From: Microbacterium sp. TNHR37B
GTDB taxonomy: Bacteria > Actinomycetota > Actinomycetes > Actinomycetales > Microbacteriaceae
DNA length: 64,000 nt
NCBI RefSeq assembly: GCF_001620065.1
Contig: NZ_LQGV01000001.1
Location: 124,001 to 188,000, forward strand
Direction of reading: 5' to 3'
Part shown: one piece after another, positions 51,822 to 63,135 of the stretch
How the letters are laid out: every line of letters starts with the position of its first letter
Numbering within the stretch: the stretch's first letter is position 1
The notes under the pieces: generated by a model
The model's input: only the letters and a program-made list of their open reading frames with translations
The model's database searches: none
Told to the model about the DNA's origin: nothing
Made by a program: the position numbers and the translations under genes

Positions 51822-52631
51822 TCAGGCCCGCGCTTCGCCCGCGACCGGAATGCGCCCCGTGCGCATGACGCGGTCCAACAGCGCGTCGAAGTCGCCTGCC
51901 AGTTCTTGCGCGGAGTCGCCGGGCCAGATGTGGAGAGGTTTCGCGGCGCCCTGCGCCTGCTGAAGCGACGTGCGCTCGGGGAGTTGCGGCGACAGCACGA
52001 GCGGCCCGAACATGTCGCGCAGCTCCTTGATGCGGAACTGATGTTCGATCGACTGCGGACGCACGCGGTTGACGACGATGCCGAGGGGCTGGAGTCGGGG
52101 GGACAGGCCGCGCCGGATCTCTTCGATCGCACGAAGGGCCCGGTCGGCGGCGGCGACGGAGAAGAGCCCTGGCTCCGTGACGACGATCACGCGGTCGCTG
52201 GCCGCCCACGCCGTGCGCGTGAGCGCGTTGAGGGAGGGAGCGCAATCGACGAGCACGAGGTCGTAGTCGGCCTCGATCGTCGCCAGCGCCTCCTCGAGCT
52301 TCCACACATCGCGAACGCTCGGGTGGGGTCCGTCGAAGTTGATGGCGGACGGGCTGCCGATGAGGACGTCGATCGTGCCGGGGTGCACCTTCGCCCAGCC
52401 GCTGGATGTGATCGCCTGACGGACCACCTTCTCCTTGGGGTTGGCCAGCACATCGGCGATGTTCAACCGTCCGGCGACCTGGATGTCCATCCCCGTCGAC
52501 ACGTCGGACTGCGGGTCGAGGTCGACGACGAGGGTTCGGACGCCTCGAGCGAACGCCGCGGAGGCGAGTCCGAGTGTCACGGTCGTCTTCCCGACCCCCC
52601 CCTTGAGTGAGCTGACGGAGAGTACGTGCAC
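51822..52631 (-). CDS. Orphan ParA-family ATPase
   Basis: A 269-residue deviant Walker ATPase: [20 protein letters not shown] (residues 6-25), the switch region VVDLDPQSDVSTGM, VLVDCAPSLNALTRTAW and the base-contact region LGIVVNRVRPQSIEHQFR. It has no N-terminal DNA-binding extension and no ParB next to it, so it may position a protein cargo rather than the chromosome. The GTG at 52631 stands eight bases after TAACGT on its strand. Confidence 0.88.
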   Translation of the reverse strand: MHVLSVSSLKGGVGKTTVTLGLASAAFARGVRTLVVDLDPQSDVSTGMDIQVAGRLNIADVLANPKEKVVRQAITSSGWAKVHPGTIDVLIGSPSAINFDGPHPSVRDVWKLEEALATIEADYDLVLVDCAPSLNALTRTAWAASDRVIVVTEPGLFSVAAADRALRAIEEIRRGLSPRLQPLGIVVNRVRPQSIEHQFRIKELRDMFGPLVLSPQLPERTSLQQAQGAAKPLHIWPGDSAQELAGDFDALLDRVMRTGRIPVAGEARA

Positions 52632-52743
52632 GAGGCTCTACGTTACCTTCCCCTAGGCTGTGAGCACACTCAGGCGCCCCGGCGTCTGCGGCATTCGGGC
52701 GTCCGATGAACTGTGCGCCCCGGTCATCACACGTGAGGTGCGT

Positions 52744-55700
52744 ATGTTCCGAAAGATCCTGGTTGCCAATCGCGGCGAGATCGCGATCCGCGCGTTTCGC
52801 GCGGCCTTCGAACTGGGTGCCCGTACGGTCGCCGTGTACCCGTACGAAGATCGATACTCTCTCCATCGCCTGAAGGCGGACGAAGCGTACGAGATCGGCA
52901 CCAAGGGTCAGCCGGTCCGCTCCTACCTCGACGTGTCGGAGATCATCCGTGTCGCGCGGGAGAGCGGAGCCGACGCGATCTACCCCGGCTACGGGTTCCT
53001 CTCGGAGAATCCCGAGTTGGCGGCGCGAGCCGCCGAGGCCGGGATCACCTTCATCGGACCGCCGTCGCATGTGCTGGAGATGGCGGGCAACAAGGTCACC
53101 GCCAAGGAGCACGCGATCGCCGCAGGCGTTCCGGTCCTCCGCTCGACCGGGGCCTCCGATGACGTCGACACCCTCGTGGCGCAGGCCGACGAGATCGGGT
53201 TCCCGATCTTCGTCAAGGCGGTCGCCGGCGGCGGCGGGCGGGGAATGCGACGCGTCGAGACACCTGAGCAGCTCGCCCCCGCGCTCGCGGAGGCCATGCG
53301 CGAAGCGGGCAGCGCCTTCGGCGACTCGCGCGTCTTCCTCGAGCAGGCCGTCCAGCGCCCCCGTCACGTCGAGGTGCAGATCCTCGCCGACGGGGCCGGG
53401 CAAACGGTCCATCTCTTCGAACGCGACTGCTCCGTGCAGCGCCGCCACCAGAAGGTCGTCGAGATCGCCCCGGCCCCCAACCTGGCCGACGACGTCCGTG
53501 ATGCGCTTCACCGGCACGCGGTGGCCTTCGCCCGCTCGATCGGCTACCAGAACGCCGGGACCGTCGAGTTCCTCCTCGAGACGGCAGGGCCGCGCACCGG
53601 CGAGGTCGTCTTCATCGAGATGAACCCCCGCATCCAGGTCGAGCACACGGTCACCGAGGAAGTCACCGACGTCGACCTCGTGCAGTCGCAGATGCGTATC
53701 GCCGCGGGGGAGTCACTGGACGACTTGGGGCTGCGTCAGGAGCAGATTCGGCTTCGCGGCGCGGCGCTCCAGTGCCGGATCACGACGGAGGATCCGACTC
53801 AGGGCTTCCGTCCCGACACCGGCAAGATCACCACCTACCGTTCGCCGGGAGGCGCCGGGATCCGTCTCGACGGCGGCACCACGGCGGCCGGCTCTCAGGT
53901 GAGCCCGCACTTCGACTCGATGCTGGCCAAGCTCACCTGTCGCGGACGGGATTTCGAGGCCGCCGTCATCCGCTCTCGCCGTGCCCTGGCGGAGTTCCGC
54001 ATCCGGGGCGTCACGACGAACATCCCCTTCCTCCAGCAGGTACTCGACGATCCCGCGTTCGTCGCCGGCGATCTCAGCACCGCTTTCATCGACGAACGGC
54101 CGGAGCTGCTCACGGGCCGGGAGTCCAAGGACCGCGGCTCGAAGATCTTGGCGTGGCTGGCCGATGTCACCGTGAATCGTCCGAACGGCGAGAACCCGCT
54201 CACCGTGGACCCGGCCTCCAAGCTCCCTCCGGTCGACCTCGGCGTCGAGCCCGCAGCGGGCTCCCGTCAACGGCTTCTCGAGCTCGGCCCGGCGGGATTC
54301 GCCGCCGCCCTGCGCGCACAGACCGCCCTCGCGGTGACCGAGACCACGTTCCGCGACGCGCACCAGTCCCTTCTCGCGACCCGCGTGCGCACCCGCGATC
54401 TCGTGAAGGTCGCTCCGTACGTCGCTCGCGCCACACCCCAGCTGCTGTCGGTCGAGGCCTGGGGCGGCGCCACCTACGATGTCGCGCTGCGCTTCCTGGG
54501 GGAAGACCCGTGGGAGCGCCTCGACGCGCTGCGCGCCGCACTTCCCAACGTGGCGATCCAGATGCTGCTGCGGGGACGCAACACCGTCGGCTACACCCCT
54601 TACCCCACGGAGGTCACCGACGCTTTCATCGACGAGGCCGTCGCCTCCGGCGTCGACATCTTCCGCATCTTCGACGCGCTCAACGACGTGTCGCAGATGC
54701 GTCCGGCGGTCGAAGCGGTGTTGCAGACCGGCCGTGCGGTGGCCGAGGTCGCGCTCTGCTACACCGGCGATCTCCTCGACCCCGCGGAAGAGCTCTACAC
54801 GCTCGACTACTACCTGCGGCTGGCAGAGCAGATCGTCGAGAGCGGTGCGCACGTGCTTGCGATCAAGGACATGGCGGGGCTCCTGCGGCCTGCCGCCGCC
54901 ACGCGCCTGGTCACCGCTCTGCGCGAGCGCTTCGACGCGCCCGTGCACGTGCATACGCACGATACGGCCGGCGGACAGCTCGCGACGCTCCTCGCCGCCA
55001 GCGCGGCGGGTGCCGACGCGGTGGACGCCGCAGCCGCGCCGATGGCGGGAACGACCAGTCAGCCGTCGCTGTCGGCCCTCGTCGCCGCATTGGCGCATAC
55101 CGAGCGCGACACCGGCATCGACCTGCGCGCGGTGTCCGACCTCGAGCCGTACTGGGAGGCGGTCCGTCACCTGTACCGCCCCTTCGAGTCAGGCCTTCCC
55201 GGCCCCACCGGACGCGTCTACCGTCACGAGATCCCGGGCGGGCAGCTCTCGAACCTGCGACAGCAGGCGATCGCGCTGGGCCTGGCGGACGACTTCGAGC
55301 TGATCGAGGACATGTACGCAGCCGCCAACGAGATCCTCGGCCGTGTCCCCAAGGTCACGCCGTCGTCGAAGGTCGTCGGCGATCTGGCCCTTCACCTGGC
55401 GGCGGTGAAGGCCGACCCGGCCGATTTCGCTCGGAATCCCGAGAAGTACGACGTCCCCGACTCGGTCGTCGGATTCATGGCGGGCGAGCTCGGGGACCTC
55501 CCGGGTGGCTGGCCGGAGCCGTTCCGGAGCAAGGTGCTCCAGGGGCGCGAGCCCAAGACCGCCGTCGCGGACATCACGGCGGAGGACCAGGCTGCCCTGG
55601 AGGGCGATTCGGTCTCTCGCCGCGGCAAGCTGAACGAACTGCTCTTCCCCGGGCCCACGCGCACGTACCGGGAGACCCGCGCCACCTACGGCGACCTCAG

Positions 55701-56151
55701 CGTGCTGGACACCGCCGATTACCTGTACGGGCTGCTTCCCGGTTCGGAGCACGTCGTAGAGATCGACCGGGGCGTCCAGCTGTACGTCGGGCTCGAAGCG
55801 ATCGGCGAGGCCGACGACAAGGGCATGCGCACGGTGATGGCGACCCTCAACGGCCAGCTCCGCCCCGTCTTCGTTCGGGATCGCAGCATCGCCGTCGAGG
55901 CCCGTCAAGCAGAGAAAGCGGACACGACGAGGCCCGGCCAGGTCGCGGCTCCCTTCTCCGGCGTGGTGACGCTCAAGGCGGCCGAAGGCGACGTCGTCAC
56001 CGCCGGCCAGCCGGTCGCGTCGATCGAGGCGATGAAGATGGAGGCGGCCATCACGTCCCCGGTCGGCGGGGTGATCGAGCGCCTGGTGACCGCGGCGACG
56101 GCGCAGGTGGAGGCAGGCGATCTTTTGGTCGTCATCCGACCCTCCGAGTAG
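52744..56151 (+). CDS. pyc: Pyruvate carboxylase
   Basis: A 1135-residue single-chain enzyme that makes oxaloacetate from pyruvate. Residues 1-450 are biotin carboxylase (FRKILVANRGEIAIRAFRAA, VKAVAGGGGRGMRRV, FIEMNPRIQVEHTVTEE), about 530-800 carboxyltransferase (TETTFRDAHQSLLATRVRT, FRIFDALNDVSQM and the carboxylated Lys in AIKDMAGLLRP, plus metal His in HVHTHDTAGG), and the last 70 the biotin carrier with the biotinyl Lys in SIEAMKMEAAI (near residue 1097). The ATG at 52744 is chosen because the family starts there; a -10 TAGGCT at 52654-52659 gives a leader of about 78 bases. Confidence 0.97.
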   Translation: MFRKILVANRGEIAIRAFRAAFELGARTVAVYPYEDRYSLHRLKADEAYEIGTKGQPVRSYLDVSEIIRVARESGADAIYPGYGFLSENPELAARAAEAGITFIGPPSHVLEMAGNKVTAKEHAIAAGVPVLRSTGASDDVDTLVAQADEIGFPIFVKAVAGGGGRGMRRVETPEQLAPALAEAMREAGSAFGDSRVFLEQAVQRPRHVEVQILADGAGQTVHLFERDCSVQRRHQKVVEIAPAPNLADDVRDALHRHAVAFARSIGYQNAGTVEFLLETAGPRTGEVVFIEMNPRIQVEHTVTEEVTDVDLVQSQMRIAAGESLDDLGLRQEQIRLRGAALQCRITTEDPTQGFRPDTGKITTYRSPGGAGIRLDGGTTAAGSQVSPHFDSMLAKLTCRGRDFEAAVIRSRRALAEFRIRGVTTNIPFLQQVLDDPAFVAGDLSTAFIDERPELLTGRESKDRGSKILAWLADVTVNRPNGENPLTVDPASKLPPVDLGVEPAAGSRQRLLELGPAGFAAALRAQTALAVTETTFRDAHQSLLATRVRTRDLVKVAPYVARATPQLLSVEAWGGATYDVALRFLGEDPWERLDALRAALPNVAIQMLLRGRNTVGYTPYPTEVTDAFIDEAVASGVDIFRIFDALNDVSQMRPAVEAVLQTGRAVAEVALCYTGDLLDPAEELYTLDYYLRLAEQIVESGAHVLAIKDMAGLLRPAAATRLVTALRERFDAPVHVHTHDTAGGQLATLLAASAAGADAVDAAAAPMAGTTSQPSLSALVAALAHTERDTGIDLRAVSDLEPYWEAVRHLYRPFESGLPGPTGRVYRHEIPGGQLSNLRQQAIALGLADDFELIEDMYAAANEILGRVPKVTPSSKVVGDLALHLAAVKADPADFARNPEKYDVPDSVVGFMAGELGDLPGGWPEPFRSKVLQGREPKTAVADITAEDQAALEGDSVSRRGKLNELLFPGPTRTYRETRATYGDLSVLDTADYLYGLLPGSEHVVEIDRGVQLYVGLEAIGEADDKGMRTVMATLNGQLRPVFVRDRSIAVEARQAEKADTTRPGQVAAPFSGVVTLKAAEGDVVTAGQPVASIEAMKMEAAITSPVGGVIERLVTAATAQVEAGDLLVVIRPSE

Positions 56152-56218
56152 CCTTGCTCCCTGGGCCGCGACGCGATCTGCGCGTCTGCGGCCCGGAGAC
56201 CACCTGGAGTGAACAGCA

Positions 56219-57526
56219 GTGACGCCTGACCGCAACGACAAGACGCCCGACGACCTCGAGAACGGTGTGCTGACCACCGGCAGCATCGACACCGCCGGCA
56301 TCGGGTTGGTCCGTGGCGCGACCGCACAGGTCGACGTGAGCCTGCCGACGTTGAGTGACGACGATGACGACCTGCTGCCCGACGACGGCGTGGCGCTGTC
56401 CGCGGCACCCCTCGAAGCCGAGGTCGTCGACGAGGCCGCCGACCCCGACGGGCCACCCTCCACCCGACGCGAGGCCCACCACCTCGACGACCACGACGCC
56501 AAGCACGCGGTCGAGCGGATCCATCCCCGCACTGCCGACGTCCCCCTGCAGTCGCGGCGACTCGGCGAGTTCGAGGCGGGGCGGGAGACCTCCGACCTGC
56601 TCACCGCCGACCGGCTCCTCGACCCCGCGCATGTCGTTCGCCCAGAGCCCGAAGGCGGATGGCAGCGGTTCGTCTACTCTGCAACCGCTCGCCGCCTGAA
56701 CCTCGGGGACAGCAAGCGCGCCCGCGCGCGCAAGGCGCTCGATCGTCGGATCGCGGCACCGCTGGGTGGCGGTGCGAAGTTCGTCCCCATCCTCTCGCGC
56801 AAGGGCGGCGTCGGAAAGACGACCGTGTCCACCCTCCTGGGGATGGCGCTCGCGGATGCGCGGGACGATCGCGTGATCGCGATCGACGCGAACCCCGACC
56901 GGGGAACCCTCTCGGACCGCATCGGACGCTCCAGCGGGAAGACGGTGCGGGATCTCGTCCGCACGCGGGGCGATGTCGTCGGATTCAACGACCTCTCGGG
57001 CATCGTCGCGCGCGACGAGACGCGTCTGGACGTCCTCGCGTCCGACGCCGACCCGCGCGTGTCTGAGGCGTTCAACGACCGCGACTATCACGATGTCGCG
57101 TCCGTCGCGGCGCACTACTACTCCATCGTGCTGACCGACACGGGCACCGGCGTCGTGCACTCCGTCATGGAGGCGACGCTCGAACTCGCCGACGTGCTGG
57201 TGGTCGTCGCCGGGCTCAGCGTCGACGAGGCGCGCCTGGCGTCCGAGACCCTGACCTGGCTGGAGACGAACGGTTTCGAGGATCAGGTCCGAAACGCCGT
57301 CGTCGTCCTCAACACGGCGCGCCCCGGGACGCCCCTCGTGCGGGCCTCCGAACTGGAGTCCCACTTCGGCACTCGCGTGCGCACCGTGGTCCGGATGCCC
57401 TACGACGCGCACCTCGCGGCGGGGAGCGCAATCTCGTTCCGCGATCTTCAGCCTGCCACCCGACTGGCCGCCCGCGAGCTCGCGGCCACCGTCGTCGAGG
57501 GCCTGCGCATCGCGACGGCCGTCTGA
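56219..57526 (+). CDS. MinD/ParA-like ATPase with a long acidic N-terminal region
   Basis: A 435-residue protein. The first 155 residues are acidic and probably disordered ([25 protein letters not shown]). The ATPase domain begins with [20 protein letters not shown] (Walker A near residue 202), then [40 protein letters not shown] and [20 protein letters not shown]. This layout matches actinobacterial MinD-like proteins related to ESX/type VII secretion EspI or to SCO-type ATPases; the cargo is unknown. The GTG at 56219 follows AGTGAACAGC; it is coupled to def by a TGATG overlap. Confidence 0.85.
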   Translation: MTPDRNDKTPDDLENGVLTTGSIDTAGIGLVRGATAQVDVSLPTLSDDDDDLLPDDGVALSAAPLEAEVVDEAADPDGPPSTRREAHHLDDHDAKHAVERIHPRTADVPLQSRRLGEFEAGRETSDLLTADRLLDPAHVVRPEPEGGWQRFVYSATARRLNLGDSKRARARKALDRRIAAPLGGGAKFVPILSRKGGVGKTTVSTLLGMALADARDDRVIAIDANPDRGTLSDRIGRSSGKTVRDLVRTRGDVVGFNDLSGIVARDETRLDVLASDADPRVSEAFNDRDYHDVASVAAHYYSIVLTDTGTGVVHSVMEATLELADVLVVVAGLSVDEARLASETLTWLETNGFEDQVRNAVVVLNTARPGTPLVRASELESHFGTRVRTVVRMPYDAHLAAGSAISFRDLQPATRLAARELAATVVEGLRIATAV

Positions 57527-58017
57527 TGACAGTTCGAGCGATTCGCCTCTTCGGCGACCCCGTTCTCCGTGCCGTCGCGTCGCCGGTGGAACAGATCGAC
57601 GATGGCGTGCGCGCGCTGGTCCAGGACCTTCTCGACACCGTGGAGCTTCCGGGACGTGCGGGTGTCGCCGCCCCGCAGATCGGGGTCGGGGTGCGCGCCT
57701 TCAGCTACAACATCGACGGAGACATCGGGTACGTCCTCAACCCCGAGCTCGTCGAGGTCTCGGGCGAGCCCCAGCCGACCGGGGAGGGATGCCTGTCGGT
57801 GCCCGGACTGTGGCACGACACCCCCCGTTATCCGCACGCCAAGGTGATCGGCATGGATCTCGACGGCAACGAGGTGGTGCTGGAAGGCGACGGACTCCTC
57901 GCGCAGGCGCTCCAGCACGAGACCGACCATCTCGACGGAATGGTGTACCTGCAGCGCCTCGACCCCGAGACGCGCCGGGTCGCGATGCGCCAGGTGCGGG
58001 AGTCCGACTGGTTCTAG
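57526..58017 (+). CDS. def: Peptide deformylase
   Basis: A 163-residue metalloprotease removing the formyl group from new proteins. All three motifs are present: [13 protein letters not shown] (motif 1), EGCLSVPG with the metal Cys (motif 2) and [12 protein letters not shown] with both metal His and the catalytic Glu (motif 3). Only the first ATG gives the full fold. It shares one base with the stop of the upstream ATPase gene. Confidence 0.96.
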   Translation: MTVRAIRLFGDPVLRAVASPVEQIDDGVRALVQDLLDTVELPGRAGVAAPQIGVGVRAFSYNIDGDIGYVLNPELVEVSGEPQPTGEGCLSVPGLWHDTPRYPHAKVIGMDLDGNEVVLEGDGLLAQALQHETDHLDGMVYLQRLDPETRRVAMRQVRESDWF

Positions 58018-58046
58018 TCCCCGTTCCCTTCGGAGCCGGGGGAGAC

Positions 58047-58086
58047 GATGACGGGCCGAAGAGGTTTCCCTCTCCGGCCCGTCATC
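58047..58086. terminator. Hairpin between convergent def and acyl-CoA synthetase genes
   Basis: GATGACGGGCC (58047-58057) pairs perfectly with GGCCCGTCATC (58076-58086) around an 18-base loop that can form a further GAAGAGG/CCCTCTC pairing. It is placed to terminate both genes. Confidence 0.75.
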
Positions 58087-58111
58087 ATGGCGGCTGGTCA
58101 GCCCCGCCCGT

Positions 58112-59944
<1,833 letters not shown>

Positions 59945-60105
59945 GGGCGGCAACTCCTTCGGTACCGGTACAGCGTCGGAAAGTGACGGGTTGGGATCGA
60001 GTGTAGCTTGCGCTGATACCCGGTCCAGCGGCGCGCGGCGGCCTCGGGGCGCGGACTAGACTTCTGCGGATGCCGTGCGGTTCGCGCCGGCGCGAGAGGA
60101 GCAGC

Positions 60106-61041
60106 GTGCACAGCGTCGGCATCGACATCGGCGGCACGAAGATCGCCGGGGGAGTTGTCGCAGAGGATGGCTCGATCATCGAGCAGCTGCGCGTGAGCAC
60201 CCCCGACCGGCCGGCGGAGCTCGCCGATGCCGTCGCCGTGATGGTGCGGGATCTCGCGCAACGGCACGAGATCCACTCCGTGGGCGTCGCGGCCGCGGGC
60301 TTCATCGACGCGACGCGATCGGTCATCATCCACGCTCCCAACATCGACTGGCGCAACGAGCCGCTCCGCGCCGAGCTCGAGGCGCGCATCGGACGGCCGG
60401 TGACCCTCGAGAACGACGCCAACGCCGCCGGGTGGGGGGAGTACCGTTTCGGTGCGGGCCAGGGGTGCGCCAACCTCGTCATGCTGACCCTCGGGACCGG
60501 CGTCGGCGGGGCGGTGGTCATCGATGGCCGTCTGCTGGTCGGGGGCAACGGCATCGGCGGCGAGCTGGGGCACATCCGGTTCATCCGCGGCGGTCGTCCG
60601 TGCGGCTGCGGTCAGAACGGATGTCTCGAGCAGTACGCGTCGGGCCGTGCCCTCCAGCGTGAGATCGCCGACATCGCCGCCGCCGGGGGCATCGGTGCGG
60701 GCCTGGCCGACGTGCAGGACGCTCGCGGCATCGTCCCGGGCGCGGAGATGGCGAGGCTCCTCGCGGACGACGACCCGGGGGCACTCGAAGCCGTCCGCCG
60801 CGTCGCGACGGCACTCGGCGAGGCGTGCGGCGAGTTCCAGGCGGTCCTCGACCCCGAGCTCTTCGTGATCGGCGGCGGAGTGGCCGACCTGGGTGAGCGC
60901 CTGCTGCACCCCGTTCGCCTCGCGTACGAGACGTCGCTTCCCGGCTACGGGGACCGTCCCGTCGCGGACTTCGCGATCGCGACCCTCGGCAACGATGCCG
61001 GAATGATCGGCGTCGCCGACCTCGCCCGTCTTCGGGGGTGA
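60106..61041 (+). CDS. glk: ROK-family glucokinase
   Basis: A 311-residue sugar kinase, most likely glucokinase. ATP loop SVGIDIGGTKIAGGVVAEDG, the ROK signature VMLTLGTGVGGAVVIDGRLL, sugar contacts ENDANAAGWGEYRFG and GGELGHIRF, and the zinc site GRPCGCGQNGCLEQYASG. GTG 60106 has GAGAGG seven bases upstream and gives the usual family start. An ATG at 60070, seven bases after TAGACT (60057-60062), would be a leaderless start adding 12 residues; the same promoter also fits a 36-base leader for the GTG. Confidence 0.93.
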   Translation: MHSVGIDIGGTKIAGGVVAEDGSIIEQLRVSTPDRPAELADAVAVMVRDLAQRHEIHSVGVAAAGFIDATRSVIIHAPNIDWRNEPLRAELEARIGRPVTLENDANAAGWGEYRFGAGQGCANLVMLTLGTGVGGAVVIDGRLLVGGNGIGGELGHIRFIRGGRPCGCGQNGCLEQYASGRALQREIADIAAAGGIGAGLADVQDARGIVPGAEMARLLADDDPGALEAVRRVATALGEACGEFQAVLDPELFVIGGGVADLGERLLHPVRLAYETSLPGYGDRPVADFAIATLGNDAGMIGVADLARLRG

Positions 61042-61044
61042 GCG

Positions 61045-61731
61045 ATGTTCTACTGGTTCATGAAGTACGTCGTGATCGGACCGATCGTCAAGGCGATCTT
61101 CCGGCCCTGGATCGTCGGGCGGAGCAACGTCCCGAGTTCCGGAGCGGCGATCCTGGCCAGTAACCACCTCTCGGTGAGCGACTCGATCTTCCTGCCGCTC
61201 ATGATCGATCGCCCCATGTCGTTCCTCGCCAAGAGCGACTACTTCACCGGGAAGGGCATCAAGGGCTGGTCGACCCGGATGTTCATGAAGGCGACGGGCC
61301 AGATCCCGATCGACCGGACGGGAGGGAAGGCCTCCGAGGCGTCGCTCAACACCGGACTGCAGGTGCTCGGACGCGGTGACCTCCTCGGCATCTACCCGGA
61401 GGGCACGCGCAGCCCCGACGGCAAGCTCTATCGGGGGAGGACGGGACTGGCTCGCATGGCGCTCGAGGCACGTGTGCCGGTGATCCCGGTCGTCATGGTC
61501 GACACCGGCACGGTGATGCCGATCGGTCGGTCGATCCCGAGGATCGGCCGCGTCGGCATGGTGATCGGCGAACCGCTGGACTTCAGCCGCTTCCACGGGA
61601 TGGAAGGGGATCGCTACATCCTCCGCTCGATCACCGACGAGATCATGGTGGCCCTGCAGCGCTTGGGCGAGCAGGAGTACGACGACGTCTATGCCTCGAC
61701 CGTGAAAGACCGGCGCCCGGCTTCGGTGTGA
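61045..61731 (+). CDS. plsC: 1-acyl-sn-glycerol-3-phosphate acyltransferase (PlsC family)
   Basis: A 228-residue acyltransferase making phosphatidic acid. The catalytic His-Asp motif is NHLSVSDSIFLP (near residue 33), followed by KATGQIPIDRTGG, the acceptor-binding YPEGTRSPDGKLYRGRTG (near residue 117) and VPVIPVVMVDTG. A single N-terminal hydrophobic helix anchors it. It begins three bases after the glucokinase stop, so the two are co-transcribed. Confidence 0.93.
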   Translation: MFYWFMKYVVIGPIVKAIFRPWIVGRSNVPSSGAAILASNHLSVSDSIFLPLMIDRPMSFLAKSDYFTGKGIKGWSTRMFMKATGQIPIDRTGGKASEASLNTGLQVLGRGDLLGIYPEGTRSPDGKLYRGRTGLARMALEARVPVIPVVMVDTGTVMPIGRSIPRIGRVGMVIGEPLDFSRFHGMEGDRYILRSITDEIMVALQRLGEQEYDDVYASTVKDRRPASV

Positions 61732-61789
61732 GGTCCTGAGCCCCGTCACAGAGGGCGGACCGCGTCGTCCGCGCCACTAGACTGAGCGG

Positions 61790-63127
61790 ATGCCCGTAAC
61801 GCTCGATGCGCTCGACAACTGGCGCTCGCTCCCGATCAAGCAGCAGCCCTCCTGGTCAGATCTCGACGCGGTCGCCGCGGTCTCCGACGAGATCGCCTCG
61901 CTCCCGCCGCTCGTGTTCGCAGGCGAGGTCGACAACCTGCGCGAGCGCCTCGCGCGAGCAGCGAGCGGTCGCGCCTTTCTCCTCCAGGGGGGCGACTGCG
62001 CCGAGACCTTCGCGGGAGCGACCGCCGAGCAGATCCGCAACCGCATCAAGACGGTGCTGCAGATGGCCGTCGTCCTCACCTACGGCGCGTCGATGCCGGT
62101 CGTGAAAATGGGGCGGATGGCGGGCCAGTTCGCCAAGCCGCGCTCCAGCGACACCGAGACCCGGGGAGATGTCACTCTGCCCGCCTACCGCGGCGACATC
62201 GTCAACGGATACGACTTCACGGAGGCCTCTCGCGCCGCCGACCCCGGCCGACTCCTCAAGGGTTACCACACGGCAGCGTCGACGCTGAACCTCATCCGCG
62301 CGTTCACGCAGGGTGGTTTCGCTGACCTGCGCGAAGTGCACAGCTGGAACCAGGGTTTCGCGAAGAACCCCGCCAACGTGCGCTACGAGCGACTGGCGAC
62401 GGAGATCGACCGCGCGATCAAGTTCATGGAGGCGGCCGGCGCCAACTTCGATGAGCTGCGCGGCGTCGAGTTCTACACCGGCCACGAGGGCCTGCTGATG
62501 GACTACGAGCGACCGATGACCCGCATCGATTCGCGTACCGGGACCCCGTACAACACGTCGGCGCATTTCCTCTGGATCGGCGAGCGCACCCGCGACCTCG
62601 ACGGCGCGCATGTCGACTACTTCTCCCAGATCCGCAACCCCATCGGGGTGAAGCTCGGTCCGACCACGTCCACCGACACGGCCCTCGCACTGATCGACAA
62701 GCTCGATCCCGAGCGGGAGCCGGGCCGGCTCACGTTCATCACCCGCATGGGCGCCGGCAAGATCCGCGACGCCCTGCCGCCGCTTCTCGAGGCGGTCAAG
62801 GATTCCGGGGCGACGCCGTTGTGGGTCACCGACCCGATGCACGGCAACGGCATCACGACGCCCACGGGTTACAAGACGCGACGCTTCGACGACGTCGTCG
62901 ACGAGGTCCGCGGCTTCTTCGAGGCGCACCGCGCGGTGGGGACCTTCCCCGGCGGGATCCACGTCGAGCTCACCGGCGATGACGTCACCGAATGCCTTGG
63001 CGGCTCCGAGATGATCGACGAGGCGACGCTCGCCACCCGCTACGAGTCCCTCTGCGACCCGCGTCTGAACCACATGCAGTCGCTCGAGCTGGCGTTCCTC
63101 GTGGCGGAAGAGCTCGAGAAGCGCTGA
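61790..63127 (+). CDS. aroG: Class II 3-deoxy-7-phosphoheptulonate (DAHP) synthase
   Basis: A 445-residue enzyme for the first step of aromatic amino acid synthesis, from PEP and erythrose 4-phosphate. Type II marks are PPLVFAGEVDNLRERLARAA, FLLQGGDCAETFAG with the metal Cys, VVKMGRMAGQFAKPRS, LPAYRGDIVNGYDF, VWNQGF-like HSWNQGFAKNP and WVTDPMHGNGITTPTGYKTR. TAGACT (61778-61783) stands six bases before the ATG, so it is probably leaderless. Its stop is one base from that of the convergent kinase gene. Confidence 0.96.
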   Translation: MPVTLDALDNWRSLPIKQQPSWSDLDAVAAVSDEIASLPPLVFAGEVDNLRERLARAASGRAFLLQGGDCAETFAGATAEQIRNRIKTVLQMAVVLTYGASMPVVKMGRMAGQFAKPRSSDTETRGDVTLPAYRGDIVNGYDFTEASRAADPGRLLKGYHTAASTLNLIRAFTQGGFADLREVHSWNQGFAKNPANVRYERLATEIDRAIKFMEAAGANFDELRGVEFYTGHEGLLMDYERPMTRIDSRTGTPYNTSAHFLWIGERTRDLDGAHVDYFSQIRNPIGVKLGPTTSTDTALALIDKLDPEREPGRLTFITRMGAGKIRDALPPLLEAVKDSGATPLWVTDPMHGNGITTPTGYKTRRFDDVVDEVRGFFEAHRAVGTFPGGIHVELTGDDVTECLGGSEMIDEATLATRYESLCDPRLNHMQSLELAFLVAEELEKR

Positions 63128-63135
63128 CTCAGCGC
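63121..63135. terminator. Palindrome across the two convergent stop codons
   Basis: GCGCTGA-C-TCAGCGC is perfectly symmetric and contains the TGA of the DAHP synthase gene and the TGA of the kinase gene on the other strand. A short cruciform or weak terminator; the symmetry follows partly from the facing stops. Confidence 0.35.
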
